NCBI RefSeq assembly: GCF_037975245.1 | Contig: NC_092569.1 | Coordinates: forward strand, 33,809,668-33,873,667 | Length of the DNA: 64,000 nucleotides | Origin: Apostichopus japonicus | Taxonomy: Eukaryota; Echinodermata; Holothuroidea; Aspidochirotida; Stichopodidae | Direction: 5' to 3' | Shown: positions 13,179 through 62,584 of the stretch, one piece after another | How positions within the stretch are numbered: position 1 is the stretch's first letter | Layout: the number at the start of each line of letters is the position of its first letter | The notes under the pieces: model-generated | The model's database searches: none | What the model saw: only the letters and a program-made list of their open reading frames with translations | What the model was told of the DNA's origin: nothing | Program-made: the position numbers and the translations under genes

Positions 13179-15664
13179 GTTATGTTTAAATAAGATACGT
13201 CAATGATGAACGTAAGGCCAATGTTCGTTATAGTTACAAACGTGTCTTCATCTTAATTGCACAGATTTGTAGCTACAAAAAAAAAATGTAATGCACTAAA
13301 TTGAGACAGTCCCGCCCGGATACATTCACACCAAATAAAAACGGAATTCGCGATACGACTTAATTCCATTGATTCTAAATATGTTTGCCTTATGTAGTAT
13401 TTAAGTTCAATAATATATATACATATGCTTCCATGCTAGACCGATCAATATGGCATTATTCCAATTCCCTTTGAACATCAAGCCCGCAAACAGAATGTAC
13501 ACTTCTAGATGCGTGTATATACGGTGGTTCTTTTATTATACCAAACAAACTAATTAACTTTTGGCAAGTACATACTATATAAGTATGCTTTCCAAATCTT
13601 TACGGAATAAAAGAGAGATTATTACACGGAAGGTTAGTCAAATGTTATATAGTAAACACGTGATAACATTTAGGGATCCTATATCAAATACATGTGTCGT
13701 CGCCGGTGATTTGCTGATCGCTTCTATTGTAATTCATTTAGCTAACTGTTCAGCCAATCTCGTGCCTTCTAATAGAATGCATGGCCTCCGTCTGTTCGTT
13801 AGAGACCGTAAAACAAATAGTCGGGTATAGTTGTATGAACATTTGTAAAGCTGCTATTGTGGTCTTTACCACTGGACGTCATTTTACCCTACACCTATAC
13901 AGTGGCGATATTCATATCTATGGCAGTTTTGCTCTATTTCCACACTTTGCCGGAGAAACTCGATTGGTTTTATGTTTGAAACGTTTAACGGTACCTTTTA
14001 TGTTCGAATATTTCGTTATGGAGTTACAAAGAATACATTTCGTAGAACAATTACTACACGAATCGGCGAGGATACGCAGATATTCTAGTCTTCTTCCTAG
14101 TAGAAAAGAGAAGGTTTACTGGCGATTTCTTCGACGAAAACGTTCACAAAGGCATGTTTTCCATCTTTACATACTAGGCCTATTAAATATTATAGAAATA
14201 TTTGCATATCGTTTTCAAGATTATCAGTTTTATTTTTTGTTGGAAGTTGAGGGTTCCACCAGTGAGTTGTGAGTCATTTATTTTTTGGGTTATCGTTTTC
14301 TAATTTTGTTTGAGCCTATAGCTAGCTTATATGCGAATAAACTGTATACGTCTTTACCTTGGCAGATAGGCTACAGCCTAACTGACAAAAGTAGCCCCCC
14401 GGTACAGGGGATTGTAATGAAGGACTTACAGATGGTACACCCGCCAATATATTAGTACGCTTTTCCTCAAGCTGAGATCATATCCGTACTGTGCACTGGG
14501 CGGTATGCAGTGGTGCATCATCCATGTCTGCCAAAACCCTCTGGAAGTTGTGTAATATTACTAAGTGCAGACTGGTCTGGTGGCTGGCAACATATTGTGA
14601 CGTCAAGCATATTGGATATGGCATTTTGGGTGTGACGTCACGGCGTCACCTTAAAGTTATCAACGATACAGTAAAATTGATCTTTGATTGTATGATAATT
14701 TCAACACTAACATTGGTCTAACCCCCCCCCCCTCCCTCACTCTCTATTACAAACATTCGTCCTGGTGTCCATGTACAGTGACGCGCACTCATATAAAATA
14801 CTCAGTACAATGCGTCAGCGGTTAGAATTGAAGCTTAGGATTTCAGCTAACAAGAACAATTATAGAAGAAAAACAAATTAATAATAACTTTAATTATAGA
14901 TCGTTTCTCAAAGTTTTGATTTGTGCTCTCAGTCCATTATACTTCTTTAAGAGACACCAAATATTACGTTTGGTGCCACCGATGCGGCTGTGTGACTTTA
15001 AGGTCATTTGAAGGTCATGGTTTGCTTCTATAGTCATGATAAATAACGAAAACATTTCAATAAGTCAACGTTAACTGGCACAACACCAATGTTTCGCGCC
15101 GTTTGAATTTCAACGGCAATGAGGCCTTACTGAAAAACCCAAATGAGCTGTGATCGTCTCTGTTATTTGAGGAACGCCGTTCGTGACAATTTGTGCTGTA
15201 CCTTGATATCAAAACCCTTCGATATGTTACATTTTAGCTCTACGGATAATATTAACGACTTGTATTACGAGTATAGCCAAATGCAATATCGTGTATTAAA
15301 TTTAAAGAAACGATGTAATCAAACATCATCAACCATTTTCCCATTTTGCATTAATAGAAATTTTAATTTATACAAATAATTTTCAAGTGAAATTCATTTT
15401 TGCTTCTACAGCCAGTTTGACCATCAAAAGTACTGGCGAAACAATTCATTGTATTTCAGTTTAGACTGTACTGTCATATTAACAGTAATGGGACCTTGTG
15501 TTTGCTTTGTTTTTGGACACAGAAATGGAACATTATACAGAAAACGCAAACTAGAACTTAACATATTTAACGGAATGACTAATGTGTATACATCAAATTT
15601 CAAAAATATCGAGCGAGCTTATTGCACTCGATAGTCAAAACAGTATGTAGGCCCATTATGATAT
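13179..15664. other. intergenic stretch with an unassigned 163-codon frame
   Basis: An open frame of 163 codons on the + strand at 13781-14272 has no recognisable domain, no convincing splice context and no family resemblance that I can name. It could be chance or part of an unrecognised exon. Two TGACGTCA palindromes lie at 14598-14605 and 14633-14640, and a C11 run at 14722. Confidence 0.3.
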
Positions 15665-15747
15665 AGTAGCGTGGACGAGTTCTCTAAGCAGCGGGCGAAA
15701 GGACTCAGTTTAATATGATCACGCTGGATCGAATTCCATTCCTTCCA
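15665..15747 (+). pseudogene. decayed tRNA-Leu copy
   Basis: The sequence aligns by eye along its length with the intact tRNA-Leu 156 bp downstream. Shared elements are agtagcgtgg at the 5' end, cgag and tctaag of the D arm, a remnant of the anticodon arm, tcgaat of the T arm and a cca-like end. The anticodon stem and T stem no longer pair well, so it is likely a dead duplicate. Confidence 0.6.
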
Positions 15748-15902
15748 GTAGAGCGTCACTTGTACGTTTCAACGTGTTTTCTTTTTGTATAAATGTTTTA
15801 TATTTTTTGATCCGTGTTATATCCTTTGAGTTGCCACGGGAAAGCCAAATGTATTCTATGATACATGATATACCTTGATTGCAAAACGCATTAACTATGC
15901 AA

Positions 15903-15984
15903 AGTAGCCTGGCCGAGTGGTCTAAGGCGCTGGTTTAAGGCACCAGTCATTTCGATGGCGTGGGTTCGAATCCCACCGCTGCCA
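15903..15984 (+). tRNA. tRNA-Leu (anticodon AAG)
   Basis: An 82-nt cloverleaf of the long-variable-arm class. The D arm and A box read tggccgagtggtctaaggc. The anticodon stem is ctggt/accag with loop ttaaggc, so the anticodon is AAG. The variable arm is a cat-ttcg-atg hairpin. The T arm and B box read gtgggttcgaatcccac, with discriminator A. The acceptor stem, agtagcc against cgctgcc, has mismatches at the first and seventh pairs, unlike a standard GGTAGCG stem, so function is probable but not certain. The CCA is not encoded, as usual in eukaryotes. Confidence 0.85.
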
Positions 15985-15995
15985 GTTGAATAAGA

Positions 15996-16000
15996 TTTTT
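15996..16000 (+). terminator. Pol III T-tract terminator
   Basis: A run of five T starts 12 bases after the tRNA-Leu 3' end, the expected stop for RNA polymerase III. Confidence 0.6.
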
Positions 16001-18243
16001 GTCATGAAAATATAAGAAATACTATAAGCTTTTACCCACTCCCCCTCCCACCCTGACCCCCAATGCCCACACAAACATAAAGTATGCACTGGTTTTCATT
16101 TGTAGATGTATCCTTTTATTGTTATTTTGCTATTCTCTACGATGTAAATTATTGAATTATGGGTATTGTGTATAACATGCAAACTATTCTTCACATATCA
16201 TGGCTGTATCATATACTTCATGCGTCTCCCATGTATCGTAATATCAATATTATCAAATCCTACTTTGCCTCCCTTAACGGTCGTTATGCTATACTATATA
16301 TATCTTTCCGAAAATGTCCGCAGGGAGAATTTTTAATGTTCCACTTTTTGTTGCAGTGATCATGTGATATGTACTTTAAAAGATATATTTTGTTTATGAG
16401 TATAGGTCAGATTAGCAGGGGATAACCGCTGAAATTAGTCCATGTGGGGTACTTGCATATAGTCAGTCCCAATTGCCCACTAATTTGTCGAATAGCCATG
16501 GGGAACACTTGACAATTATAATTATTAGTGTTTCCATTTTAACTCTGAATGATCGAAAAACTCCTATTTCAGATTTGTATTGACTTATATTTGTATTTCT
16601 TGGTATGTTCAATCTCGAATTTGGTAAGTTGTAGATATTTTCGCTCAGTTCCATTGAAGTCTATGCACTTAGACGGCGTTAAGGTAGGGTATGTTGTATC
16701 GCAAGAGCGATTGATCTACCGTAGTTTGTTTATGGATTCTGTATAGGTCAAGGAAATACGTACTATGCACAAGTATGCATGCATCGGTACAGTTTCCATG
16801 CTCAATTCGGATGTAATTTTTTATATTTTATTTTGTGAGATTTATTTAGATCATCGAAGGAAATCGAAGTAGCGTAACTGGTTACTTCTGGTTTGGAAAA
16901 TCGCTTTTTAGTCTTAGACGCGAATCAATTAAAAATCATGCATAAACGCATATAGGTTCATGAATCATTTTATGCCTTTACAAACTAGGATGGCAGTCCC
17001 CTCGTGTTAACTATCTGCCACCGGAAGAGAGCAGCAAAATAACTTTCATTCTATCCTATATTTGTCCTAATTGCAAGGTGTTAAAATCAACCTGCAGGTC
17101 ACCTTCTGATATTTACAAGATTTAAAGCTTACACTCTATAGAGTGTAGGCTTTAAATCTTGTCAATATGTTGACACTGCGTATAAGCTTGGGGTTTTGCA
17201 GTCTGTCGCGAGAATTCTGAGTCGCCTACAACCTTGATATACGTGCCGGGAACTTCCTAATGCTCTTGATGGGCTATCGCTCTCTCCCTCTGCAGTAGTT
17301 AGCCTTCACGCAGCATAGGCTGCATCAGGGAAATTGCAACAACAAATATGCAAATGCAACTTGTAAAGTTTAACAAAAATATAATCTCGCCATTACGTAA
17401 TCTGTGACAAGGAACGATTGAGGCCTGTTTGGTATATTCATGTTCAGACATGTGATTATTATCAAGGAAAAGCGACTTCGGTGGGAAGGGGGGGGGGGGG
17501 TGGGGAGGGGTGTACCATGGTCCCCAATGTTATACGTTGTACCATGCTTTCTAAACCAGGTAACATTGATCTGATTTCTGCCTCACCCCCACCCCCATCC
17601 TTCCCTAATTAGCATATTTTGCTCGGATAGATTTATCGTCATAAAGTGATCATGTTAATTAGGCCTACTGGTTTGACCAATCTTTCTTAGACCGTGAAGA
17701 ACTCCTGGGTGTTCACAGATACCCCGTAAACTACCATAGTTCATATATAAACTAAAAGTCTTCAATTTAACCCCAAATATACTAGAATTTTTATTCCATT
17801 TTGAATTTCCACAACTATGTTACTACTTCTCTCAATTCATTTTGTCCTCACTAAGACATTACTACTATAACTATATATGATACCTGTAACTTTCCTTTAG
17901 ATTGCCCTGGGAAACAGTATAGAAATTTAGACCCCCAGTTAAGTTCTTTTTGAAATCTATTCTCAAATTTAACCTGCTCAAAGATTTGGTGCGGGTTGGG
18001 GTAATATTATCAGGAACTTGAAGTAGAATTTTCATACTTTACGTAAGCAAAATTATTTATTTCCATAATTGGTAAGTTATTTAAGTCAATTAACAGTCTT
18101 CCTTAATCTTTCGTACTATTTGCTTCAAAGTTCCCAGAACTGGTGGGCAAGTTTATCCTGATGGAAGACAATCAGAAAATCACAAACAAACAAACGTTTA
18201 TAAATATAATAAACTCTCATTTTTCTCTCTGTTTTTCTGACAG
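16001..18243. other. region upstream of the collagen signal-peptide exon
   Basis: The initiator exon of the collagen gene may lie here or further upstream, but I found none with both a start codon and the required two-base split codon at its donor. A near-perfect palindrome (17115-17162) and a G12 run (17488-17499) are the visible structures. Confidence 0.4.
17115..17162. repeat. 48-bp near-perfect palindrome
   Basis: The two 24-bp halves, beginning acaagatttaaagc and ending gctttaaatcttgt, are reverse complements with a single mismatch and no spacer. Confidence 0.95.
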
Positions 18244-54846
<36,603 letters not shown>

Positions 54847-56783
54847 ATATATGAAATAACGATCGAGTCACTAGGGAAGTCAAATATTCCAAGTAATAAT
54901 GCTACCTTTAAAAAGTACCGTAATTCTTTTCACAAGCTGTGTGGGTGTGTGAAGGATTGGGAGGGGTTCACAATGACAGGGAGGGTGGCTTATTCCGCAG
55001 ACCAAAATGGTAGTTATTTCACTCTGTTCCTTATCATCAATACTAAACGACATTAACAACCAAGTTTAATATTATCATCATGATGTTCTTGATGGCGTCT
55101 TTTATTAGACTAAACTTCATATATTTTTTGCGAGGTGAAACCACATGTCGTATATCATTGCAACCTTGTAACAAGGGAACCTCAAACTGTTCCTAATTTC
55201 AAATTATGATGGAGCTAAACCTCAATTTGTTTGTAAGCTGGAGCCTCAATATGTATGCCATTTCAAAATAGATGATGTGAAACTTCAAGATGTATCTGAC
55301 TGCACCATTGATGAAGTGATACCCCGCAATTTATTTTGTGAGGTGAACACCTAATGTACCTGTCGTCGCGGACTCGACAAAGAGTGTATGTTAATGGATT
55401 GCACGACACGAGACAGCATGCTATATATCTGATTGCATAATTTATTCCATAGCGTAATCAATGAAGTGAAACTTCATCGTAACTGTATATGTATCATTCC
55501 GTGGAATGGCATTTTATTTTAAGTTTTGATTACATCATTATGGAGACTCAGTCTCATTAACCACGTGGTTGCCTTTAAAGGGATACCACCTTATAATTTT
55601 TAAATGACGCACATCCATAAGCACAGCTAACCCATTCATCGTAATACCTCTGTGCTTATATGCAAGCCTCTTAGAGACTTGCTAAAAGCAAAGCTTGCAG
55701 TTAAAATGTAAAATTGTGAAATTATAGTTGACGTCCATGTGAACAATATCATTTAATGATATTTCGATGCGAAATCATCATTTTTCAGTTATGAACACTA
55801 CATGAATTATTTCTGAAGTGGTAACTCATGATATATATGGTTGACTGGTGAACTTATTCTCACATCTGCCGACTTCATATTCAACTACAAGACTATACAA
55901 CTATAAAAAAAAAACTTCATATACAACTACAAGACTATACAACTATAAAAAATTCTATTTAGTTTATCAAAAAAAAACATGCAATCATGATATGTTTTTC
56001 GGAAGCATACTGACACGTAAATTGGATGTTGATAACTTTTGGCTCAAAATGTTTTTTATGTAAGCTTCTTTTTCACGATGAGTCAACTTGAAAATGTATA
56101 AATTGAATTTTATTCTACAAAACGTTGTTCGAAATTTAAAAACCAAACGTCACCATACCCTGAAGAGGGAGAATAGTGGAGTTTATTTGATCCTGCCCGA
56201 CTGATTATTTAGATGAATCTTTCCAATAGAGCTTTGAATCCACATCGTCAGTGCTTAATTTTGGATATTTCTATTATAGGAGTAATAATCGAAAATTAGA
56301 AAACAGGCTCACCTTCAGTTGATTTGTGAAAAATCAGCGAGTGTGACGGGCAAGAAACGTAAACCTTTATTCCAAACTATGTTACATAAAAGAAAAAACA
56401 TCAGACTCAGTCTTATTACGTAAAATCATGCTTAGAATTCATTTATCGCTGAAGGAATATAATAAATTATATCTGCTGTTTAATTAAGACTTACAAAGAT
56501 GGAACTTATTTATATAACGAATAACCAAGATTAGTTCCCAACCGCTTAAAGTGTGTCCGGTAGTTGGCATTTTTTATTTCACTTTTGCACTTGATGAAAT
56601 TACTATAAGTTATGTACGTTTTAGTTAAATGATGCAACCTCAAGGTATCCCGAATAAAGGGAGGTATATGCAATATTTTGCAGAATATTTCGTTTCCCAT
56701 TCTTAAACATCGCTCTTTCTCCTCAAAAGAAACACATCTATTGCTAAATAAACTGAATATATCTTCAACTGCTTTTGAATAAA
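54847..56783 (+). other. probable collagen 3'UTR and candidate poly(A) signals
   Basis: No further coding sequence follows the TAA. AATAAA occurs at 56654, 56747 and 56778, a cluster that could end the transcript; nothing here fixes which is used. A 39-bp direct duplication (acttcatat...ctataaaaaa) lies at 55872-55910 and 55914-55952. Confidence 0.4.
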
Positions 56784-58863
56784 TTGTTCACGGAAAACAA
56801 GTTTGTTGGGGACGTACTATCAAAGTATACATTTGTGTCGCAAAGTAAGAATAACCTTATTTAGTTAGCCACATTGATGCTTCCTATTAAGTTTATCTAA
56901 CAAGTGTTGTTTTTTTTTGTTTTTTATAAGATGAAAGCAAGGATTAATGACATAAAATGAATACTCATATGCTGCAATTTTGTCTGATTGTACAAAAATT
57001 AATATATTTTCATATTTTTTTCATAAGCTTCAAATTTGATGTGTCTTTTTATAACTGGATGCGCAGAACCAGATGGTTTGTATCATTAAGTTTCTTACCA
57101 TAAGCAGTCGGATTTTAATACGCTTGCTTTTTAAATTTAGTTTACTCGTAGATGTAATATCGTAGCGCAGACTAGTTCAGTAAATATGCATTAACAGTTT
57201 AATCGCTGATCCAGTATCTTTTTTAATAAATTAAAGAATAAAATAGCCACTTCGATTTTTATTAGTTTTATCATTATTTAAGTTGTGTTCTACATGTTTG
57301 GGCTATTATGTGAAGGAAATGGTTACTTTTGTGAACTTTTGGAAATCCAGTAAATTTAAAATCCATCTTCCCTTCCAAAATGTCCACTCATTTCTCTGTT
57401 ATTCGTTCTTCCAATCACCAATCTTCTTCTTCCATCCTCATTTCTTTCATTCTACCCTCCACTCGTTTCCTTCTAACCGTCATGCGTTTCGTTCTTACTT
57501 TCCGTTTCTTGCTTTTTTTTCGTCACAATCTTTATCTCTCAACAAGCATCTCCCTTTCCATTTATCCCCATACCTCATTCTATCTGAAATATGCAATGGT
57601 CCGCTCACATCATAATCACACTGTACAGAATGAGTAATATTGACACTTCAAAATTCCTATAACAACATTTCAAACGAAGGATTCCGTTCTCACAAACGGC
57701 CTTATAAACCAGCTTCCCTAATTCGCCATCTCTCCCCATTGCCATCTCTCAACCTCCATCACATCCCTGACCTTTATATTTTAATCGCCACACCACAATT
57801 TGTAGATTACGATTAACAAGCAATTAGTTTGCTGAGTGGAAAATAATTCGAATTTAAACTTTCGACAACTTACTTTTATAAGATCCGCATAGTCGTTGTT
57901 GTTTTAACGTGAAAACGGCACGTCTGGCCGATTTGTCTAGTAACGTGGGTACATACACCTATTGACAAACTTTATAGCCGTTGAGGGAAAACGTTTTCCT
58001 TGATTTGTAGCTGACCATAATGAGGACATCATTATCATACGAAATATTTGAAGGCACACGATGTTTTTTAGTTTTTATCTTAATGCTATCCCAGATTATG
58101 GGTAGAAGTTTTCAGTTCCATCAAATGAATGTCACTATATAACTACCCCTCGAAGTTGTCTTCCATCGTTAATAATAATTCCCCGTTGAAAGACAAAGAA
58201 GATGATCATTTCAATCAAAGAATTAATCATTAATTTATCTCAATACCATACTGTAATACTGGTAAGATCGTCAGTTTTCGCAATCATTTTAAACGATGTC
58301 TTTTAATAAGTCATCGTAAATTGAATTGTTCCTTCATATTCATTTTGACATGTTTTTCTTTCGTTATTTAATGTAAATACACCTATTCATTTTAAATGTT
58401 GATAGGTAATGTAGCATGTAACTATGAAACACAACCTAATTCGGCACTGTCTGCATGTACTTCTCAAATTTTTGTTTCCACACATTCCTCGGCGGTCTCT
58501 CTCTCCAGCACAAATTTAGTAAGCATTTCACCGTAACCGTTCTGTTCACGAAAGAAAAAGAGAAAGAGAGGATGTGTGTCATGTTTCTGGAAGGTATTTT
58601 CCTTATCAAACGCAATTGGTTGGTTTTAATTTATTATGTGTTGGGGGGAAAAGTATACAAAACATCTTTGTCAAGACACAAAGTAAATGAATCAATCACA
58701 TCAATGATTGTGAAGTTAAATTTAGCCATCAATTAATTGTGTGCGTTTTAATGTGCACAAAAAAAACTAACAATAAAAAGCAACTCCGGTGGCTAAAAGA
58801 TTAGAAATCATAGACAAGATTCATATGCCACCTGATCAGTCAACCCTTTCCATTAACTGCACA
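56784..58863. other. intergenic stretch, no gene seen
   Basis: AT-rich sequence without a recognisable gene. The small open frames at 57283-57637 and 58455-58736 have no family resemblance. Confidence 0.45.
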
Positions 58864-61800
58864 CACTGTAAAAACACCTGGGTCATTTTGTGTGACCCAT
58901 CTGCTGAGTCAGCCATACTTTACCCAGAAATGGGTCGTATTGGTTGAGTTATTACGCAAGATTGTTTGAAATTGTGAAATAGCTCGATGAAAGTTTGACT
59001 TTTTGCACTGGGTCACTCTCAAAGACTTTTCTCATTGGATAAGTTATGTCATGTGACCACTATCAGCGTTTTTGCATGACGCCTTTCGTAGACGACAGCT
59101 GAACACCGTCACACAAATCTACAAACCATACGTAAATTCAGGACCAAGAAGGCAGTCTAAGTTGAATCAAAAACTTTGATGGGCTCTGAAAATGGACACG
59201 TTTGTTAGTTCCACCCTTGATGACTGGGGTTTGCCAATGTAAATACCAATATTCAAAGGTAAATATACGCCAAAGTATGCTGACTAGTTCAGGCCACAGG
59301 TGCTCGCAACGTTTATTAGTTAAATACTATATTATAGTATGCCATTGTAGATATGATGATAGGCTAGGCCTAAGTAACATGTTATTAGTGCTGCGAGAAC
59401 CGTGGTTCAGACAAGGCCATTATTACCCTGATACAGTGATACTGATAGTGATACATAGATAGCTGTAATGTTAGACCTAACGTTTGGTCTTTGATAAAGC
59501 ATAGGCCTAACCTCACTACGTAAGTTTAACTAAATATAACGTTAGAGGCTAAGACTAGTATAATGTTACTTGTTAATAGCTATCTTGCTGAACAGAGAGT
59601 TAACAGTGTGCTATTAAATGTAGTAAAACAGTAGCATAATCAGACTTTTTAGTGGGGGTGGGGTGGGGGAGAGCTGAAGGGTAGCAAGGAGTCTGTGCAA
59701 TGGGAGGGGGACAAGATATGGGGAAGGGGTGTAAGGGGAGGGATAAAATTCTTGTATTTAAGGGGTGGACAAGATGTAAAATGGTTCATCATTTCTATCT
59801 TACTAATTTACTTGTATGTCAATTTGGGGTGGATGGGGTGACCAATTGGGGGCTTTTCCCCTACTGGTTATGCCACTGCAGTAAAATATGATATACTCCA
59901 ACAAACAGTCTTTGCCAAGACTATAGTCGGTGTAATTGAACAATTGAAGTTAACTATATATGTCCTATTTTTATCTGTGGACTATAGGTAGCATGGTACA
60001 CAAAAGCCCATTGGAAACATCCTGCTACAGACTATCTTGAGGAAAGATTGCCCGAAAACGATCCCATGCCTTTAAGAAACAAGAAGCAACACCGAAAGAA
60101 GTAAAGAAGCCTACACCTGTAAAGTGCAACATAAAAACAGATCCAAAAGGTACTAATACCATTATCTTGAACAGTCTACATACAATATACTCAGTAAGGG
60201 ATAAGGGTAAATTTTTTTAACTGTGTAGGCTAAGTAACTGATATTCCTACATCCTCAGTCATTCCTACTGGTATGTAATTAAATCGCATAAAATGTCATG
60301 ATGATTTTTCACTTATAACAGTCAGGTGCCAAGTTAAGTTGCTTGAACCTTAAACTTAGTATGTAGGTAGCCCTTTGCGAGTAGATGATCCCTCTATTTT
60401 TTCATGGAGGTCCAAGGTCATTTGAGGTCAACAGAATCTTAAATCTGCTATGGTAATGATTCAAGTGAAAAGATTTGCTAATTATTTAAATTAGTGACAA
60501 CAGAATTAAGTGTGCATTGAAAGCAGCAATTTATTTTCTTTCTTCCAAAGGTTGGGACCAATCTTTCTCAATTCATGGAAGATGAGCTTAAGCAAGATAG
60601 AACTCGAAAGCAGCCATTCGTCCTTGCATTTGGTGATAGAAGGTATCCGACTCAGTCATTTGTGATCATCGAAGGGGTTGCTCTGCCAGCAACAGATTTG
60701 ATTGCAGCTTTTGATATTTGTTTCAAATCATTGTACTTGTTTGACATATCCTACCCCTGCCAGTGTCAAACAACCTGGGAATTTATACACAAATTCCTCT
60801 TTAAGCTTAGTGAAGGGAAAGGAAAGGTTTCGACATCTCCTTCAGTAAGAAGCCTAGGTGCTTTTTTAAGTAGTCAGTAAGAGAAAAAAAGGTATGTAAA
60901 CAACTTTGTCAAAAGTAGTGTTTAATATGATTTATTTCTTTCTTTTTTTTATACATTGTAACCTTTTATCGTATAATTTTCTCAAAACACATATAAGGGA
61001 TATGAACATATCTCCTGTAAACCTTGGGCAGTGCAACATTAGGTTAACACTTTGTTCATGGTCATTAACATGATGGGATGATTACATGAGGTTTTTAATT
61101 TACATAATGTGACAAAGTTGTTTTCTATTTATGTCTGCATGTTATATTACCTTGAACAAGGTTTCATTTGGTATTTGTTATCGTTAAGTTTAGAGGGACT
61201 AAAGAAGCAGAACTGCCTCACAAACAGTGGTGCAAAACTAGTGTTCCAACCATACATCATACATGCACAACTAGCCAAAAGCATGACTGATGTACATTTT
61301 TTGCCTGAGCAACTGAAAATTTAATACATATTGTAACATATTGGTGGTGCAAAAATATTTATTCACAGTGTTTCCATTTATTGAGGACTTTTGAGTGATT
61401 ATAACTCATGTACTGTATGTTATAAACAGCTTTTCCTCATTCAAATCTAATGATGTTTTGGTACAAGAACTACTGAGGAAATTATCACCTTTGGGATATG
61501 CTTGCAAGATTTTATTAATTGGCAGCTGGCCATAGGGTTTGTCTTGCCCCACCAACCCAGTGCAAAATATGTTTGATATTGTCTTTGACTTTTGACATTG
61601 ACAAAGCCCCCACCAAACATTGAGCTTTCCAAAATATTTGATTTCTTACAGCCACCATTGATGTACTACATGTCTTCTTTGTATACCTAACATTTTATAC
61701 AATTGATAACTATGGAATGTTGTTTATTTATATTCTTTAAAAACAATTAGAAATGCTAGCTAATAATCAAATTACTACAGTGACTAAGGATACAAGTAGA

Positions 61801-62531
61801 GAGTGAGTGCATGCTCCAGTCTTGATTAACTTAATATTACAAACACTGCAGCAAACCTAGCTGTGAGATCAACAATTAAAGTCTTTCAAGTAGTACAGAA
61901 CATATTCCTCAGTGAACTAAAATTTGTGCACATGAATAAATGATCAGTTATTTTAGTTAAGTATGTCAGGATTTTAAGGAACATTGCTTAGTTTCCAATG
62001 ATTCTCAGTTGGTACATTAGACTTAGCCTATGTTCTTGTGTTCATTGTTTGTTTAGTTTTATGGGTATCACATTACTCTGATTTTTAGTGTTACTATGAT
62101 GTTCTAGTTGGAATAAAACAAAATGAATATCGATAATTATATGTGAAATAGAAGAAGTTGCATGCTTTATTGTAACACCACTTTGTGATTTGAATAAATT
62201 AATTTATCTTTAGAAATCAAAGACTTATGTCATTTCTTTTATAGCCTTCCTGCAACTGCAAATGTAAATTCAGCTTTGACCCATTTACGTGGTCAATTTT
62301 TTTGACCCAATCTGCTGGGCTGGTGGAGATTGCACTAACCACTGGGTCAAAAGCTGGGTCAAAGTAGCATATGGGTCAAAGTAGCGTATGGGTCAAAATA
62401 ACCCAGTTTTAGGTCAGATGTCAAATGACACAGATCCTTGGTCAAATTGACCCAAACCTGGGCTGGTGGAGATTCCACTAAGTTGCTGGGTCAAATTTGG
62501 GTCAAAAAATGACCCAAGTGTTTTTACAGTG
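58864..62531. mobile_element. CACTG-ended DNA transposon (CACTA/EnSpm-like), 3.67 kb
   Basis: It starts cactgtaaaaacacctgggt and ends with the near-exact reverse complement acccaagtgtttttacagtg. Subterminal zones, especially 62276-62531, hold many gggtca/tgaccc motifs in both orientations. The phrase ctggtggagatt occurs twice (near 62320 and 62464). Flanking ca on both sides is a possible 2-bp duplication. The layout matches CACTA-type elements. The interior has one exon-like frame (60551-60880), and no transposase is recognised. Confidence 0.8.
60551..60880 (+). CDS. exon-like frame carried inside the CACTG element
   Basis: After the acceptor tttcttccaaag an open frame of 109 codons runs to a TAA. 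It includes RTRKQPFVLAFGDRRYP, FVIIEGVALP, AAFDICFKSLYLFDISYP and a conserved-looking end. I recall a similar C-terminal module in uncharacterised fish and invertebrate proteins linked to such transposons (fish members are sometimes labelled SAMD3-like), but I cannot confirm a family here. An upstream exon-like stretch near 59989-60150 (WYTKAHWKHPATDYLEERLP) is interrupted by a stop, so the gene may be a decayed cargo gene. Confidence 0.5.
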   Translation, partial: VGTNLSQFMEDELKQDRTRKQPFVLAFGDRRYPTQSFVIIEGVALPATDLIAAFDICFKSLYLFDISYPCQCQTTWEFIHKFLFKLSEGKGKVSTSPSVRSLGAFLSSQ

Positions 62532-62584
62532 CATGACATGACACGACCTTCTGTTTAAATCAATCATCGTAACAAAATACTTAC

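Noticed and set aside
13781-14272. 163-codon frame as a gene
   Set aside because: No recognisable domain or flanking signals; a frame of this length can occur by chance in 64 kb over six frames. Left as unassigned.
16549-16623. Candidate initiator exon (ATG, hydrophobic stretch, then gtaagt)
   Set aside because: It ends in phase 0, whereas the signal-peptide exon needs two bases of a split codon; it also duplicates a signal-like segment.
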